A DNA stretch of 64,000 bases from contig NW_002476157.1 in assembly GCF_000189635.1 (NCBI RefSeq), forward strand, positions 620,001-684,000. Reading direction: 5' to 3'. Under the pieces are notes generated by a model. It saw nothing but the letters and a program-made list of their open reading frames with translations. It was not told the origin of the DNA and searched no databases. The stretch is from Tetrahymena thermophila SB210. Its lineage: Eukaryota; Ciliophora; Oligohymenophorea; Hymenostomatida; Tetrahymenidae. Below, one piece after another: positions 34,905-47,642 of the stretch (position 1 is its first letter; each line of letters starts with the position of its first letter). A program made the position numbers and the translations under genes.

Positions 34905-37900
34905 ATGTAAAAAAAATAGATAAAAAAGCGCTTTATATTTTATTTAGCTTTAGTTATTCAAATAAATGAAAGGCGATCTCAAAACATAAGCTACTGCTTA
35001 AAACAGTCTTCAGATGGATAAAATTGTCTATAATGTATTGATGGATATAATTTAATACAATAATCTTAGGATATTTCTTCTTTAGCAAATTCATAAAATT
35101 CTTTTTAATCTATTTCAACCAGCAATAATAATAATACCATTTGCCAAGCTTAATGTTCTCCTTATTTTTACCGTGCTACTTCTCCATCGTCTGATGGCAG
35201 CTATGCGTGTAGCTCAACTTGTTCTCAAACTTAATTAGGAGACAATCTTACACGCAGTTGCTAAGAAGTTTTCTAGTGTCCAGATTCATTTTAATTTGGC
35301 TAGTCTTTCCATCAAGGGATAGCAGACAACTTGATATTTTATAGAAATAACCTTTAATAAGGGATGGGAGAAATACTAACAAGTAGTCCAAGTGATCAAA
35401 GAGTTCTTGTTTGGGACAGTTAAACAGGATAACTAACAGCTGAATTTTAAGGGCACACTTCAGGAGTTTTGAGGATTTTGTTTATAGATAATAAAACTAA
35501 TCAAAATTCTGATGTGATTAGATTGTTGAGCTTTTCTTCTGGAGGAGAAGTAATAATATGGAACTTTTTAAAGGCTACAATTATATCAAAAATTTAAGTT
35601 ATAAATGGATAGCTTTCATCGTCTAGTGAAGTTGAATTAAGTAGCAACTCAATTATTTCATTTGGGTTGTAAGGAGAGTTTTATCTAGTAAATTTTATTA
35701 CCTCTTAAAGTAGCAAATTTGTTGGACATACTTAAGTAGTTACTAAAGTTGTTTTTATTAAATCTTCTAGTGGTTTAATTAGCTCAGATTACTTAATTTC
35801 TACTTCTATGGATAAGAATCTTCTTTTATGGCAAATCAATTCTCCTAATTCTCCATTGCAATTAATTACTTAATTTTAAATAACATCTTTTTTCATTCTA
35901 CCATTAAGTTTAACCTCTTAGACTACTTCATTATATTTGTTTGCATATGGGTTAGATGTATTAAACAATAAGATAGCAACTAAAGTTTGTAACCTTGGCG
36001 ATATAAATGATAGCAACTTTAAAACTAATTTTATAAATAACATGCAAACATTTAATGACCACATTAACAGCATAATAAATATAATTGTTGACTAAAACAA
36101 TATAAAGATGATCACTTATTCATATAACGAATTAATTTTTTATGATTCCAAGTTAATAGGAGCTAATCTTACTTTCTTATTAAATTCGTAATCAAATTTA
36201 GCAACTCTCTTCCCTTCTGCTGATATTTAAATTGCAAATTGCTAGCTATTTGGAAACAGGTTGATTATTTCTTCTTTATTTGGAGAAATTCTTCTTTTTT
36301 AATATTCGCCTAGCTAATAACCAATTGTTTCTACTCTTCCTTAAAATTACATAACCATACAAAGAGAGAAAAAATTAAATTCAGTAATAAAATTTTAATA
36401 TTCTGATGTAGACAATATACTTTTTGCTTACGCAAATTAAGTGGTAGCGATAAACTATTCAACTAGAACTATATAATTTATTATAAACAACTTCCCCAAT
36501 CCAACCATAGCTTATACTAGTGCTGCCCTCAAAGTGTATTAAAAGCCTAGTAATTCTCTAGTAGCAACCGTTTCTACTGATGGAAGAGGATTTGTGTATG
36601 ACAAAATAACTTTTTAGCTAATTTCTGTGTTATAATACTCTAAAAATTTAAATTTAAGCAGATTTGCTAAAGTAATTCAACCAGTAACAGTTGTCATTGT
36701 TTTAAATTAAAATGTATGTATTTCTTATCAAGATACAGCGTTTGTTTGTTATGATCCTGTCACAGCATAAGTTAATTACTAACATCAAAACAATGTAGAA
36801 GCCTACCTTAATTTATTCGAAGATTATACAAGAAATTTTGTCTTTGCATTTGGTTTGAGCTAAGCTGTGGTATATGACTTAAATCTTAAGAAGGTAAGGT
36901 CGTAAATCTTCATATAGAACTAATTCTATGTCTACAATATTTAGTGCTAATTTGATCTTCTTTATGTTTCCTCTCCATCAGGAATTTTGGTAAAGCTAAA
37001 CTACCCTGACTTATCTGTTTAGTATTAAAAAGATTACACTTATTTGAATTAAAATAGTTAAAAAATAAATGGATGGAAATTAGATGACAAAAATAATTTA
37101 TGCATAGTCTATTTTGATGGTGGATTAGTAATTTTAATTAACACAGACTTATCTTTGATTAAAAGCTTGTCATATAAATCAGCTCCTACAATTGTAAATT
37201 AAATATTTTCTTTCTTTAAATAAGATTCTATCAATTTACATCTTAACGGTGTATATAAGATTATCAGATTTAAGCTCTGATAATATTAATTAAAATTTAG
37301 AATATTTTGTAACTCATTTTCAAAAATATAAGCACAATTTATTTTAATAGTTTTTTTCTTAATTTATTATTATTGGAATTGTATTATTTCTTTACTATTA
37401 AAAAAGTGTGGAATTAACTATCCTGAAGTTGCAACATGCGCGACAATAGGAGGTGGAGTTGTAGCTTGGGGATTATATGTAGATTACTTTTTCGAGCAGT
37501 AATTATTGAATTTTCCTATTTAATAAGGATAGTTTTCGTTTATTTATGGACAAGCTTTCCTCTAAATTGATTATGCAGCTTATGGTTCAGGCATTATGGT
37601 TGGAGACTTGTAATATCTGCTGGCTTCTTAAAATTTCAATACTATACAAAAAATATAAAATTTCAATGAAGATGATGATAGAATGCAAATATTCACCGTG
37701 ACAGATTAAGGAAGTGTGAATGCTTATCACTTTACTCCCCAGCCATCAATTATTGTTTAATGGCAATAAGTAGCATAAAATTAAGTAATAAGTAAGGTTC
37801 AAATCTTCTAAGAAGCTTATAAATATATAATTCTGAGTTAAGCTGTAACTGTTTTTGACTACCTAAACCAATAAATTTACAAGTAAATCAATTTTTAATT

Positions 37901-40900
37901 ATTATACCATTCATTTTTAATTTGATAAGAAATCATGATTGATAATCGTCAAAAACTAAAGTAAATTTCCATCCACAAATAAGGTTTTTACTATCAAAAG
38001 ATAAGAGTTTCATTTCAATATAATAATTATAAGATGAGCAAACAAAAAATTCAAAGAGAAATTATCCAGTTTTTTAAATCAACTATTTTTATAAATTTAT
38101 TAAAGTAAATGAAATTTTTGATATTAATTGCATATAATTAGATGGTTTATTAATGATTAAAAAGTTTTGACATTAAAGTCATCTTAAACAAATAATTTTC
38201 TTATTTTTTATTTTATCCAAAAAAAATAATTTTCATTTTCTCCATCTTAAAAAGATATTTACTTTCTCTTCTAAAAAAATATTTTTAAAATGGATATTCA
38301 TTAAAAGATTTAACTTTTATTTATATATTATAATTAATATATGAAGATTTTACCTACCATTAACATAAATTAATATTTCTCATTCAATATTTTATAATTC
38401 ACAAAAAAAAAAACTGAGTTACTTAAGCAATAATAAAAATTAATATATAATAATTTTAATTTAATATTTCCTTGAATTATAGTAATAAGAGCTTATTTTT
38501 TTCTAAGTTAAAAAATTTACAATAACATTTTAATCATAGATTTTTAAATTAAATTAATTTTTTTTGTTGTTGTTGTTGATTTGCAAGAAAAATTTTACTT
38601 TTAATTTTTGTAACTAATCTAAATGTAGAGCTTTATGAATATTAATTAATAAAAAAGTAATATACTATATTATTTAGCTTATTTTAATTTTTAATTACCT
38701 TCTTATCTATTAAAATTATGAATGTTCAATTTAAAGAAATTTTTAACCTCTTAAAAGGTTAGATTTTTTTTTTTATAGGTTACATTTTAAAATAAAAATT
38801 TCAAAGATTACTTAAGAAGATATGTATAATTTTAATTTTTGAAAACTGTAAAATAAAATCAAATAATAATTCCATCATAAATGCATGTTAAAATTTTTTA
38901 ATTAAAATAGAGTTAAATAACTTCATAAGTAAATGGTTAATGGAGTAATAATTGACAAACCCAGATTTACCTTAATAACCTTTAATTAAGATACTTCCAA
39001 AAATTTATTTGCCTGGTCTTATGAATAAGATAAATCATATGAACTAGTAGGACATACAGCTGGAATTAATGGAGCTTATCTTTAAGATACGCTTGGGACT
39101 TTAATTACATATTCGAATGATGGATTTATTATTGTTTGGAATTATCTTTAAAATTCTATTGTTAGTAAGCTTAATAATCACAATTCTTAGGCTGTCCTTG
39201 ATTTATTTATAAAACCATTTGATAATAGCTAGCCTAATGGAAGAATTCTTTTTATATCTAGAGGAGCAAATTATTAAATTTGCATTTATGATTTTTAATA
39301 AAGGCAACCTATTTCTTTCATTTAGCTAAATGCCGGTACTAATACCTTAGTTACAGATGATCTTTATTAAAGAGTTTTTGTTCTATTTACCAATACAATA
39401 TATGTATACAGTTATTTAACAGGACTTAAAATCACTTAGCTTCCTGGATTTGATGGTGATATAGGTTAAAATTTTATTATATAAGGGAACTACATCATTG
39501 CTGGTGCATAGCTTGTTATCTAATCTTTTAATAGACAAACATTAAATTTATTATTTTCTGATAAATCTACTTAAAATATTTATTAGATGTCACTTCTAGG
39601 TAATTTAGTTGGAATCATTAGCAATGGAATTAATGATATAGTTAAAGTTTGGAATTACTAAACTGGAACCATGCTTTAAGACATGACTAACTAATATTAT
39701 CCTCTTTCGATCAATGGCATTATGGCTGAATAAGAAGCTAATATTTTTTTTGTAATGAATGTTAAAAATTAAATTTTTACGTTTAACCCCTTTTCCTCAA
39801 GCTTCTCAAAAGTGTAAGATTTTATGATTCTTCCAATTTTTACTAGTGATAAAATAATTGAAATTTTGATTGATAAACAGAGCAATACAATGATTGCATA
39901 CAATAATAATGCAATTATGTAATGGAAATTTTACTCCTACCTAGGTTAAAGCGGTTAGCAATAATCTCTTCCATCAAATTCTTTGATAAATTTAGCTTAT
40001 AATCCAATAAATGGTAAGATATTTTATTTATTAAAGTAATTGAAAACAAAAAATTTTTTATTTTTTAAAAAGATTTAATTTTCTATTCAGATTTTGAAAG
40101 AAATGTTTGGTTAATTTAGGAAAACTCCCTTTAGTATTTAATGCAACTTAGTACATAACCTCTCCAGTCTATAATTGTTGGAAATGTGCTGATAATAAGA
40201 GAACAAACTACGATAAAGAGCTATAATACAAATTATTAACTTGTTTCAACATTATCAATTAATTCTTATCTTCTCATTTCAGATAAATCGGAAAGCAGTT
40301 ACTTCTTTATTGTCAATATGACTTAGGATATTGTCAAAGTTTCTGTTGATTAGACATCTTCAGTTATAACTATAAAAAAAACCTATTAATAAAAAGATGG
40401 AGTAACTGGAGATTCAACGTCAAGAATAGTTTATTCAATAATAAATGCTAATTTGACACATTTAATAGTTTGTTCTCAAAATGGAAGTATTTTAGTTGTA
40501 AATTATGCTAATGATTAGAAGTTAGCTACTCTAACTAACCATTCTAACAGAGTTACTAAAATAAATATTGACATCTCTAAAGGTTTGTAAGACCAATTTA
40601 AATTTTAAATAATTTTTAAAATCTCAATTAAAATAACTCTTTTATGAATTTTTGTTTAAAAGAATTCAATCTTTAAAATAAAATAAATACAAAAAATAAG
40701 TTTAATTTATTAAAATAAACTTTCAAAATGTTTTAATTTTTTTATCTTAATTAAATATTAAAAGCAATTTATTATTTTAAATAAATTAAAAAAATTTGTT
40801 AATCTAAAATTTTTAATTTTTATAAAAGAATGGTTAGTAGTTCTATAGATGGATCTATTGGACTGTATGCTTACTCTTAAACTTTAGTGAGTTTACTTGC

Positions 40901-43900
40901 CAGTGTTCCTATTGGCGGATAAATAGATCAAATATTGCTTGATGCTCAATATGATAGACTGCTTATATGGATTAATCTTTAAACAAAAATACTAATTTTT
41001 AATACAGCTACTATGAGTATATCAGGTACAATACTTGCTCCAAGTGATACTTACATTTAGATGAAACTGTCATAAAGCTTCAATAAATATGCTGTTTTTA
41101 ATTTTTTTTAGGTAAATATTTATGATAGATAAACATTTCAATTCATATCTAGTATCCGTAATCCTTCAGATTTGAATGATATTGTAGATGTCAGCTTTTT
41201 AGGTAGCAATCTCATACTTGTAAACTCAAAGTCTAGCTTGAGAATCTATCAAATTCAAACTGGTTCAATTACAGCCATTCTTACTAATTAATATAATATG
41301 TAAGGAAGTTAAATAGTTTCCTAATCATTTGACCCTGCAACAAATATTGTTAACCTAAAAGGCATCAACTATAAGACATCATTTAATTATACTTTTATGA
41401 TGTACTCCTAAAATTAGTCAAACGCAGCATTCGATTAGAGCTTTTGTTATTCTAATATTTAAAATTCTAAAAGTTACTTTACTATGAAAAGAAGTATAGA
41501 CTTGCATAAAGCATCCTTTACATAATTTGGTTTAGGAAATATAATAAAAACAGTGAAATACAACATAATCTACTCTTCAAGCAAAGTAATTTAAATATTA
41601 TTGATTCAAAATATTTATTAAAAAATTTGATATAAATTTTAATTAATTAAATTGAATTTCTTTTAATTCTGTAAAAATTAAAATATTAAATAGGCTACTA
41701 CTGACTTAATAAGTGTTTTCTATCCTGATTCTAACTCAGCTTCATCTACTTATTAGGATTTATTTTTCTATGAAACTAAATTTAACTAATAAGGAATATA
41801 ACCTCGAATTTTAGTAGGCTTGTCAAATGCTTTAACTGAATACACACTTAGCTAACTGTAATTAAAAAAATATGCTTTGTATATTTAGAATCAGGACTTA
41901 AATTCAAATCCATAGCCAGTTAAATTCCATCCAAATACATAAACCTTCATCTTTAATGATGGAGAAATACTAAATCAAACTTCAAACTCATTAATTACCC
42001 AGGGTTTCCTCTTCACAAATGTGTCTAAAGTTATCATCGAAGGTTTCAGTATGGCAAATATTTATTTTGATGGTACCTATACAAGCTTAAATACTAGAAT
42101 ATTGTCAAACTCATAATAATAAGGATCTAGCTCTCTTTTTTACGTTAGCAGCGCTTCTTATGTATACATTAAATAAATTGTTATTAGTAATTGCACCTTC
42201 AAAAACCAGAATTTATTTAAATTTGAAAACATTCAAACTATAATTATTGACAATATTTAATTTAAAAATATTACATTTGAATCTACATTAAACAATACAA
42301 ACGCTTTGTTTTAAATGATCAGCTCTTAGAACATATAAATATCTAATATTTAAATTATTAATTGTTCTACTCTAAATAAATTTAATGTCTTTTCTATGCT
42401 AGGAAATATATATACAAAAATAAGCTAAATAACTATAAGCTAATCTATAAATAGCAGAATTTTATACTACATTTAAACTTACACATAAGCTTAATATTAA
42501 TATAAAGTTATTACAGATACCTTGATAATGGACACATTTAACATAAATAATGTTAATACAACTGAACTCTCTTTAATAGATTTACAAACTAACAATGTAT
42601 AGATTGCAAGTATAAAAGCAAATAATGTAACATGCTAAAGTTGTCTAGGTTCTGTTATTTCTGCAGACGCAAATTAGTTTATTTTAACAGATTCAACTTT
42701 TAAAAACAACGCAGCATATTAGGGAGGTTCTATATACCTGAGTAACTGCTAAGTTCAGTGCCTGCTTAATTAGACAAAGATTATCAACAACTAAGCAATA
42801 AATGGTGGTGGAATTTTGCTATAAAATAGTGAATTACAGTTAAAAGATACCTAAATAATCAATAATACTGCTTAAATTGGAGGAGGAATAAGATATACTG
42901 GAATTATCCCAAAATAATTTATAAATAAGTAATGGTAAAATAATAATAACATCATTTAAGGCAATACAGCTTAAATTTTTGGAGATAATTTAGCCTCACA
43001 TCCTAGAAGCATGAAGCTCACTTTCTAAAATAATAAAACTCAAGTTTATTAGATTGCAAACTAAAGTAATTTTTTATTTTTTAAATATTTTTCATTTTAT
43101 TATGAATTATTGGTAAAACATTAATTTGGTTTTGACTCTCAATCTAATAAATGAATAAAATTTTCAATCACTTACTTACTTACTTTTATATTTTCTTTAG
43201 TTATTAAAAAAATATTTTTTTAAATATAAAATCTTAAATAAATTTACTCAAAATTCATTCATTCGTTCTAGTTTGGAATTTTCAATTTTAAAAATTTTAT
43301 TTTAATGAAAATTAAAAAGCTTCTGACAGTTTTTCTTAGTCTTACTTGATATAAAATGTTATGAGCGGTGATAACTTTTTGTTTAAAATCTAGCTGATTG
43401 ATGAAGAAAATAATCCTGTTAAAATTAAAACTGATCATATTTAGTTATTACCATAAATAGTGTATGATGAATTGAATTCGTACTAATTTTAATGCATATC
43501 AGATAATGATTTGATTCAATTAAATTCAGAAACATTAATAGGTTTAAATAAATACGAAATATCTACTCATTCTTTTGTATTTGACAAGCTTGCAATCAAT
43601 TCGAAACCTCCAGGAACCAATTATTTCTATGTGAAAACAAATGCTATTCAATTACAGAGTCCTTAAAACTCTTCTCTATTCTTTACGCCATAGTTTAATG
43701 AATATATTCAAATTCAATTTAGATCTTGCTAAGTAGGCGAATTATTCATGCCAAAGTATTTTATTATTTTTAATTTTTTATTAATTTCTTTTAATATTTT
43801 AGGTAAGCTGGTTAGTTGGAGTATTGTAAGTAATGCCCTGATGGCATGTATTCTTTAGCTGATCCTTATAGCAACAGTAGTGCTAGTTTAAGTTGTAAAA

Positions 43901-45919
43901 TTTGCCCTACAACTGCTGTAAATTGCTATAGAGATGTAATTGAGTTAAAAAATGGGTATTGGAGAGAAACTAATAATACAGACACAATAGTAGAGTGTGT
44001 AAATGCACCTGATAACTGCTAAGGAGAGTCTAGTGAAAGCAAATTTTACTGTAAGTAAGGATATATAGGTAATTAATTTTCTTAATTATTAAATTAAACT
44101 ATAAATTTAATTTTTTATTGTTTAAATAAGGTCCATTATGTGAAACTTGCGATATTGAATCTAAAATATGGCCAGATCGTTATTCTTATGCTGGAAATTT
44201 TTCATGCAAAAAATGTGATTCTTTAAATTCTTACTATTTAATGCAAGGATTAGCATTTTTGTTGATTATATTATACGTAATATATGGAGTGGTTTAATCT
44301 AACTTTGTATCTAAGAAAAAAATTATAGGATATTATATGAGAATGGCTGGATTTGCTAGTATAGGAACAAGCGACTGTGAAGACTACACAAGCATTTTCC
44401 TTAAATTTTTAATGCACTATTTATATATAAGCAAGATTGTAAATAAGTTGAACTTTTAGTTACCTTTTGTATTTGATTTTATTTAAGTTTAAATATCAAC
44501 CCCTATTGACTAAATGAAGTTTGTACCAGACTGCTATAGGTCTATCTTTAATCAGCAACTTAAACCTGTTTACTCTAGATAGGTTATCTCTTAGATAGTT
44601 CCCCTTTTCTACTTAACATCTGTTTCTCTTATTTACTTTTTACTTGTGTAAAGCAAAAAAATCAAACACAATTCTAATCAAATTTTTAATGGACTTGTTT
44701 TTCTTTTTATTTTTATCCAACCAGATTTGCTGTCAGGGATAATATCTGCTACTTCATGCAGGACTATTGGGGATAAATAATATATAACTGACGATATCTC
44801 TTCTATATGCCTTTCTAGAGATCATGTTATATTTATCCTATCGTTTAGTTTGCCTTTTTTCATTATTTGGGCTTTCTTATTACCATCTCTCTTGTTTAGT
44901 GGCATTTACAAGCTAAGAAAAAATTTAGACTTCATAAAACCACGTATCAGGTTTGGTTTTCTTTATCAGGAGTATAGACTAAAGATATTTTATTGGGAAT
45001 TTCTAAAAATAGCATTAAAATTATTAATCACTATTGTAAATAACTTTATTTCTGATAATGAAATTTTAAAATCTTCAATATCTACCCTGTTCATACTAAA
45101 ATACGTTCTTCTCTCAATCAGACTAAGACCTTATTAATCTCATATATTTAATAAATGTGATCAGTACTCTCATATTATTTTAATAGTCATCCTCCATTTC
45201 AATATAATAATAAATATTACGAGCCAAGTTTTTATCTAATCAATAGCAATTATTCTATTTTACTTTTTCCATTACTCATTTATAATTTATCTTATCTTGC
45301 AAATCCTAAAATCTAAAATAAAAGCTTTATTAGTTTACTTTGCCAAGAGATTTCCATACTTTGAAAAATAATTCTCATCTTTACTCAATTTAATGAATGC
45401 AAAAGTAGTGAATAAAATGTAAGTTTACAAGAACTGGAAAAAAGTATATGCTTTTGTTTATTGTAGCAATTTTAAAAAGAGAAGAGAAGAAAATAATTCT
45501 ATGCTTGAATTAACTCATAAATAAGAAAAACTTAAAAATTAAATATCTAAAGAAAAGAAAAAAAGTATCTTCCATAACGAATAAAATACTCCTCGAACAA
45601 GCGATTTCTAAATTGATTCGAGTTAAGTAAACAAAAAAGGTAACTCTCTAAATTTATACATTTATTTATAAAAATTTAATTACTTTATATATAATTAGAA
45701 GATGATGACCAATCTTAATCTAACAGTATATCTATAGAAATCTAAAAAAATAGTTAGAACAAAGAATTCCCTAAAGTTCACTCTATAAAATCTATATAAA
45801 AAGATCAAAGTAAAATTTTAAATGGCTTTATTAATATTGAACATTTTTTATAAAGTTCTAAGATCTAGTATGGAATTTGCTTATATTACAAATAGAGATC
45901 TCATACTTTCAAGCCGTGA
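34905..45919 (+). CDS. Giant surface protein: beta-propellers, Pmp-like repeats, Cys-rich modules, multi-pass membrane domain
   Basis: Model of 10 exons and 2,999 residues: 34905-37250, 37407-37882, 38911-40013, 40073-40586, 40829-41585, 41694-43065, 43320-43755, 43803-44068, 44131-45639, 45699-45919; all phases agree. Signal peptide (RFIFYLALVIQI), then a Cys-rich start (QNCLQCIDGY, CQAQCSPYF, SSTCS). Residues about 110-1700 are propeller blades of WD/quinoprotein type (SSPSDQRVLVWDSQTGQL, LISTSMDKNLLLWQIN, LVGHTAGINGAY, DIVKVWNYQTG). About 1740-2190 is parallel-beta, pectin-lyase-like, with Pmp-type GGSI/GGGI motifs (AYQGGSIYLSNC, INGGGILLQN, IGGGIRYTG). About 2336-2460 is Cys-rich (CKQCPDGMYSLADP, GPLCETCD). 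Then several membrane helices (about 2470-2830) and a charged cytosolic tail. Likely a surface receptor or adhesion protein; ligand unknown. Weak point: the 1,028-nt intron at 37883-38910, where the locus might instead split into two genes. Confidence 0.82.
37883..38910 (+). other. Unusually long intron inside the giant gene
   Basis: Donor AA|GTAAATCAAT and acceptor AAAATAG|A restore the frame exactly and join two halves of one propeller blade (VFDYLNQQIYK to VKQLHKQMVNG). At 1,028 nt it is many times longer than the other introns of the gene (46-254 nt). Unspliced, the upstream frame would end about 40 bases on. No gene is evident inside; a (gtt)n run lies near 38565. Confidence 0.55.
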
Positions 45920-47642
45920 GTTAAAATCAGTAGTTAATAGTCCTATTAATTAGGATTATAACTTTTAAGAAAAGCTTGTAAAAACTTTAAAGTTAAAAAA
46001 CAATAAAATTTGATCGATAGATACTCAGCTTTTATAGAATAAAAATAATATAATATATTAAAATTAGTCATAATAAGTTTAAATATGTGTAAAAATCAAT
46101 TAAATTTATCTTATGAAAAATTAATTTATCAATCAATCAATCAATTAATCAAACATAATTTAGTAAATTTATATATTAATTTGTACATACTTTATTATTT
46201 ATGTTTTTAAAAACTTTAAAATCAATTATTTAGGTTATTATTTATTTTATTTCCTTTGTTTTTTTTTTATTAATAAATTTATTTTTTTGCTAATTTAACT
46301 AAAATATCAAATAAAAGTATTTTAAATGAAAGAAAAAGTTAATTTTTGTTTGAAGGAAAAAATATGTCTTTGTATTTAATGAATGCTTAATAGGCTTCAA
46401 TTATTTTTAATAACAATAAAAATACTAAAAATAATTAAAAAAATTATAAAATAATAGTCAGTTCTATTTATTAATCTTAGTACCTAGATACATTAATAAA
46501 AAATCTTTGATTTTTTTTTTCACTCTTAACAAGTTATAAAACAAAAGTTTTTTTTGTTAAATATAAATTTTTTTGAATCATTAATCTATCACATTCTTAA
46601 TTTTAATGTATTCATTATTATTTTATCCCGAATTTTTTTTTAATGATTTATTTAATTGCTTAAATTAGTTAACCTAAATTATTATGTATATTATGAATTT
46701 TTCAAAATAAAAGCTTTTATTATAAAAAGCTATAAAATAAAAAATTGAACAGGATATTTATTTTTTAATTAAATAACTCAAAATAATACAAAATTAGAAG
46801 CGAATATATTAGTTAATATTATATTTTTAATATGTTTTATTGGGGAGTTGTAATTTTTAAATTGAGCTTTCGTTGTTAACTTTATTCATTAAAAACTCAA
46901 GCCTTTAGTTACTTTTGGAAAATGAATTTTGTTTTTTTCTACTAGAAACCAAATTAATTTGAAGTATTTAAAAAAATGATAAAATAAACAAAAAAATAAT
47001 AAAAATGTTGAAATTACAAAAAACAATGGTAATCACTTTTAATAAATTATATTTTTTAAAGGAATTAAAATATTAGTTAATAATAAATCTATGTAAATAC
47101 AATTAATTTTATATTTGTAAGTAAAAGATTATTTTAAATATTATTTTATTCAGATTTATTTACATTGAAAATAAAACTTAATTTAAAATAATATTAATTT
47201 ATCTTATTTTTATTTTTGGAATATCATCTAATATTTTTCATTTTTATTTCTATAAAGATAGATTCATACTAATTATTTAACATAAGATAGAAAATTGGTT
47301 TTGATTAATGAGATCATTCATCAAAAACTTTTCTTATTTGTATAGAATAGAAAAACTTTAATTTATAAAAATCTGTTAAAATTAGAATATATCTATTTTG
47401 TTTTTTTGAAAATTTTTAGTTCTAAAGGTGATCAATCGATTTAATATTATTTAACAGAAACAATTACCCTTCTAATTAAAATCTTAGTTTTTATTTACAC
47501 GTTTGAAATTCACTTGCTAAATTTTTATTTTTTACAAACACAAACTTAAAAAACTCCATTTAAAAAGATAAAAAATTGCTGATATAATTAATATTAATTA
47601 TTATTTTAAAACTTTATAATTTAAAAGAGAAAACATTTAAAA
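45920..47642. other. Intergenic, no gene seen
   Basis: 1.7 kb. Includes a (caat)n simple repeat at 46128-46147. No protein-like frame or RNA gene supported. Confidence 0.6.

Noticed and set aside
36894-36917. GTAAGG...CATATAG as a 24-nt intron in the giant gene
   Set aside because: Too short for an intron in this gene set, a multiple of three, and readable as coding in frame (VRSQIFIQ), so it is kept as exon.
44850-45137. 95-residue ORF as a separate gene
   Set aside because: It is only the TAA/TAG-free part of exon 9 of the giant gene; in the ciliate code it continues on both sides.
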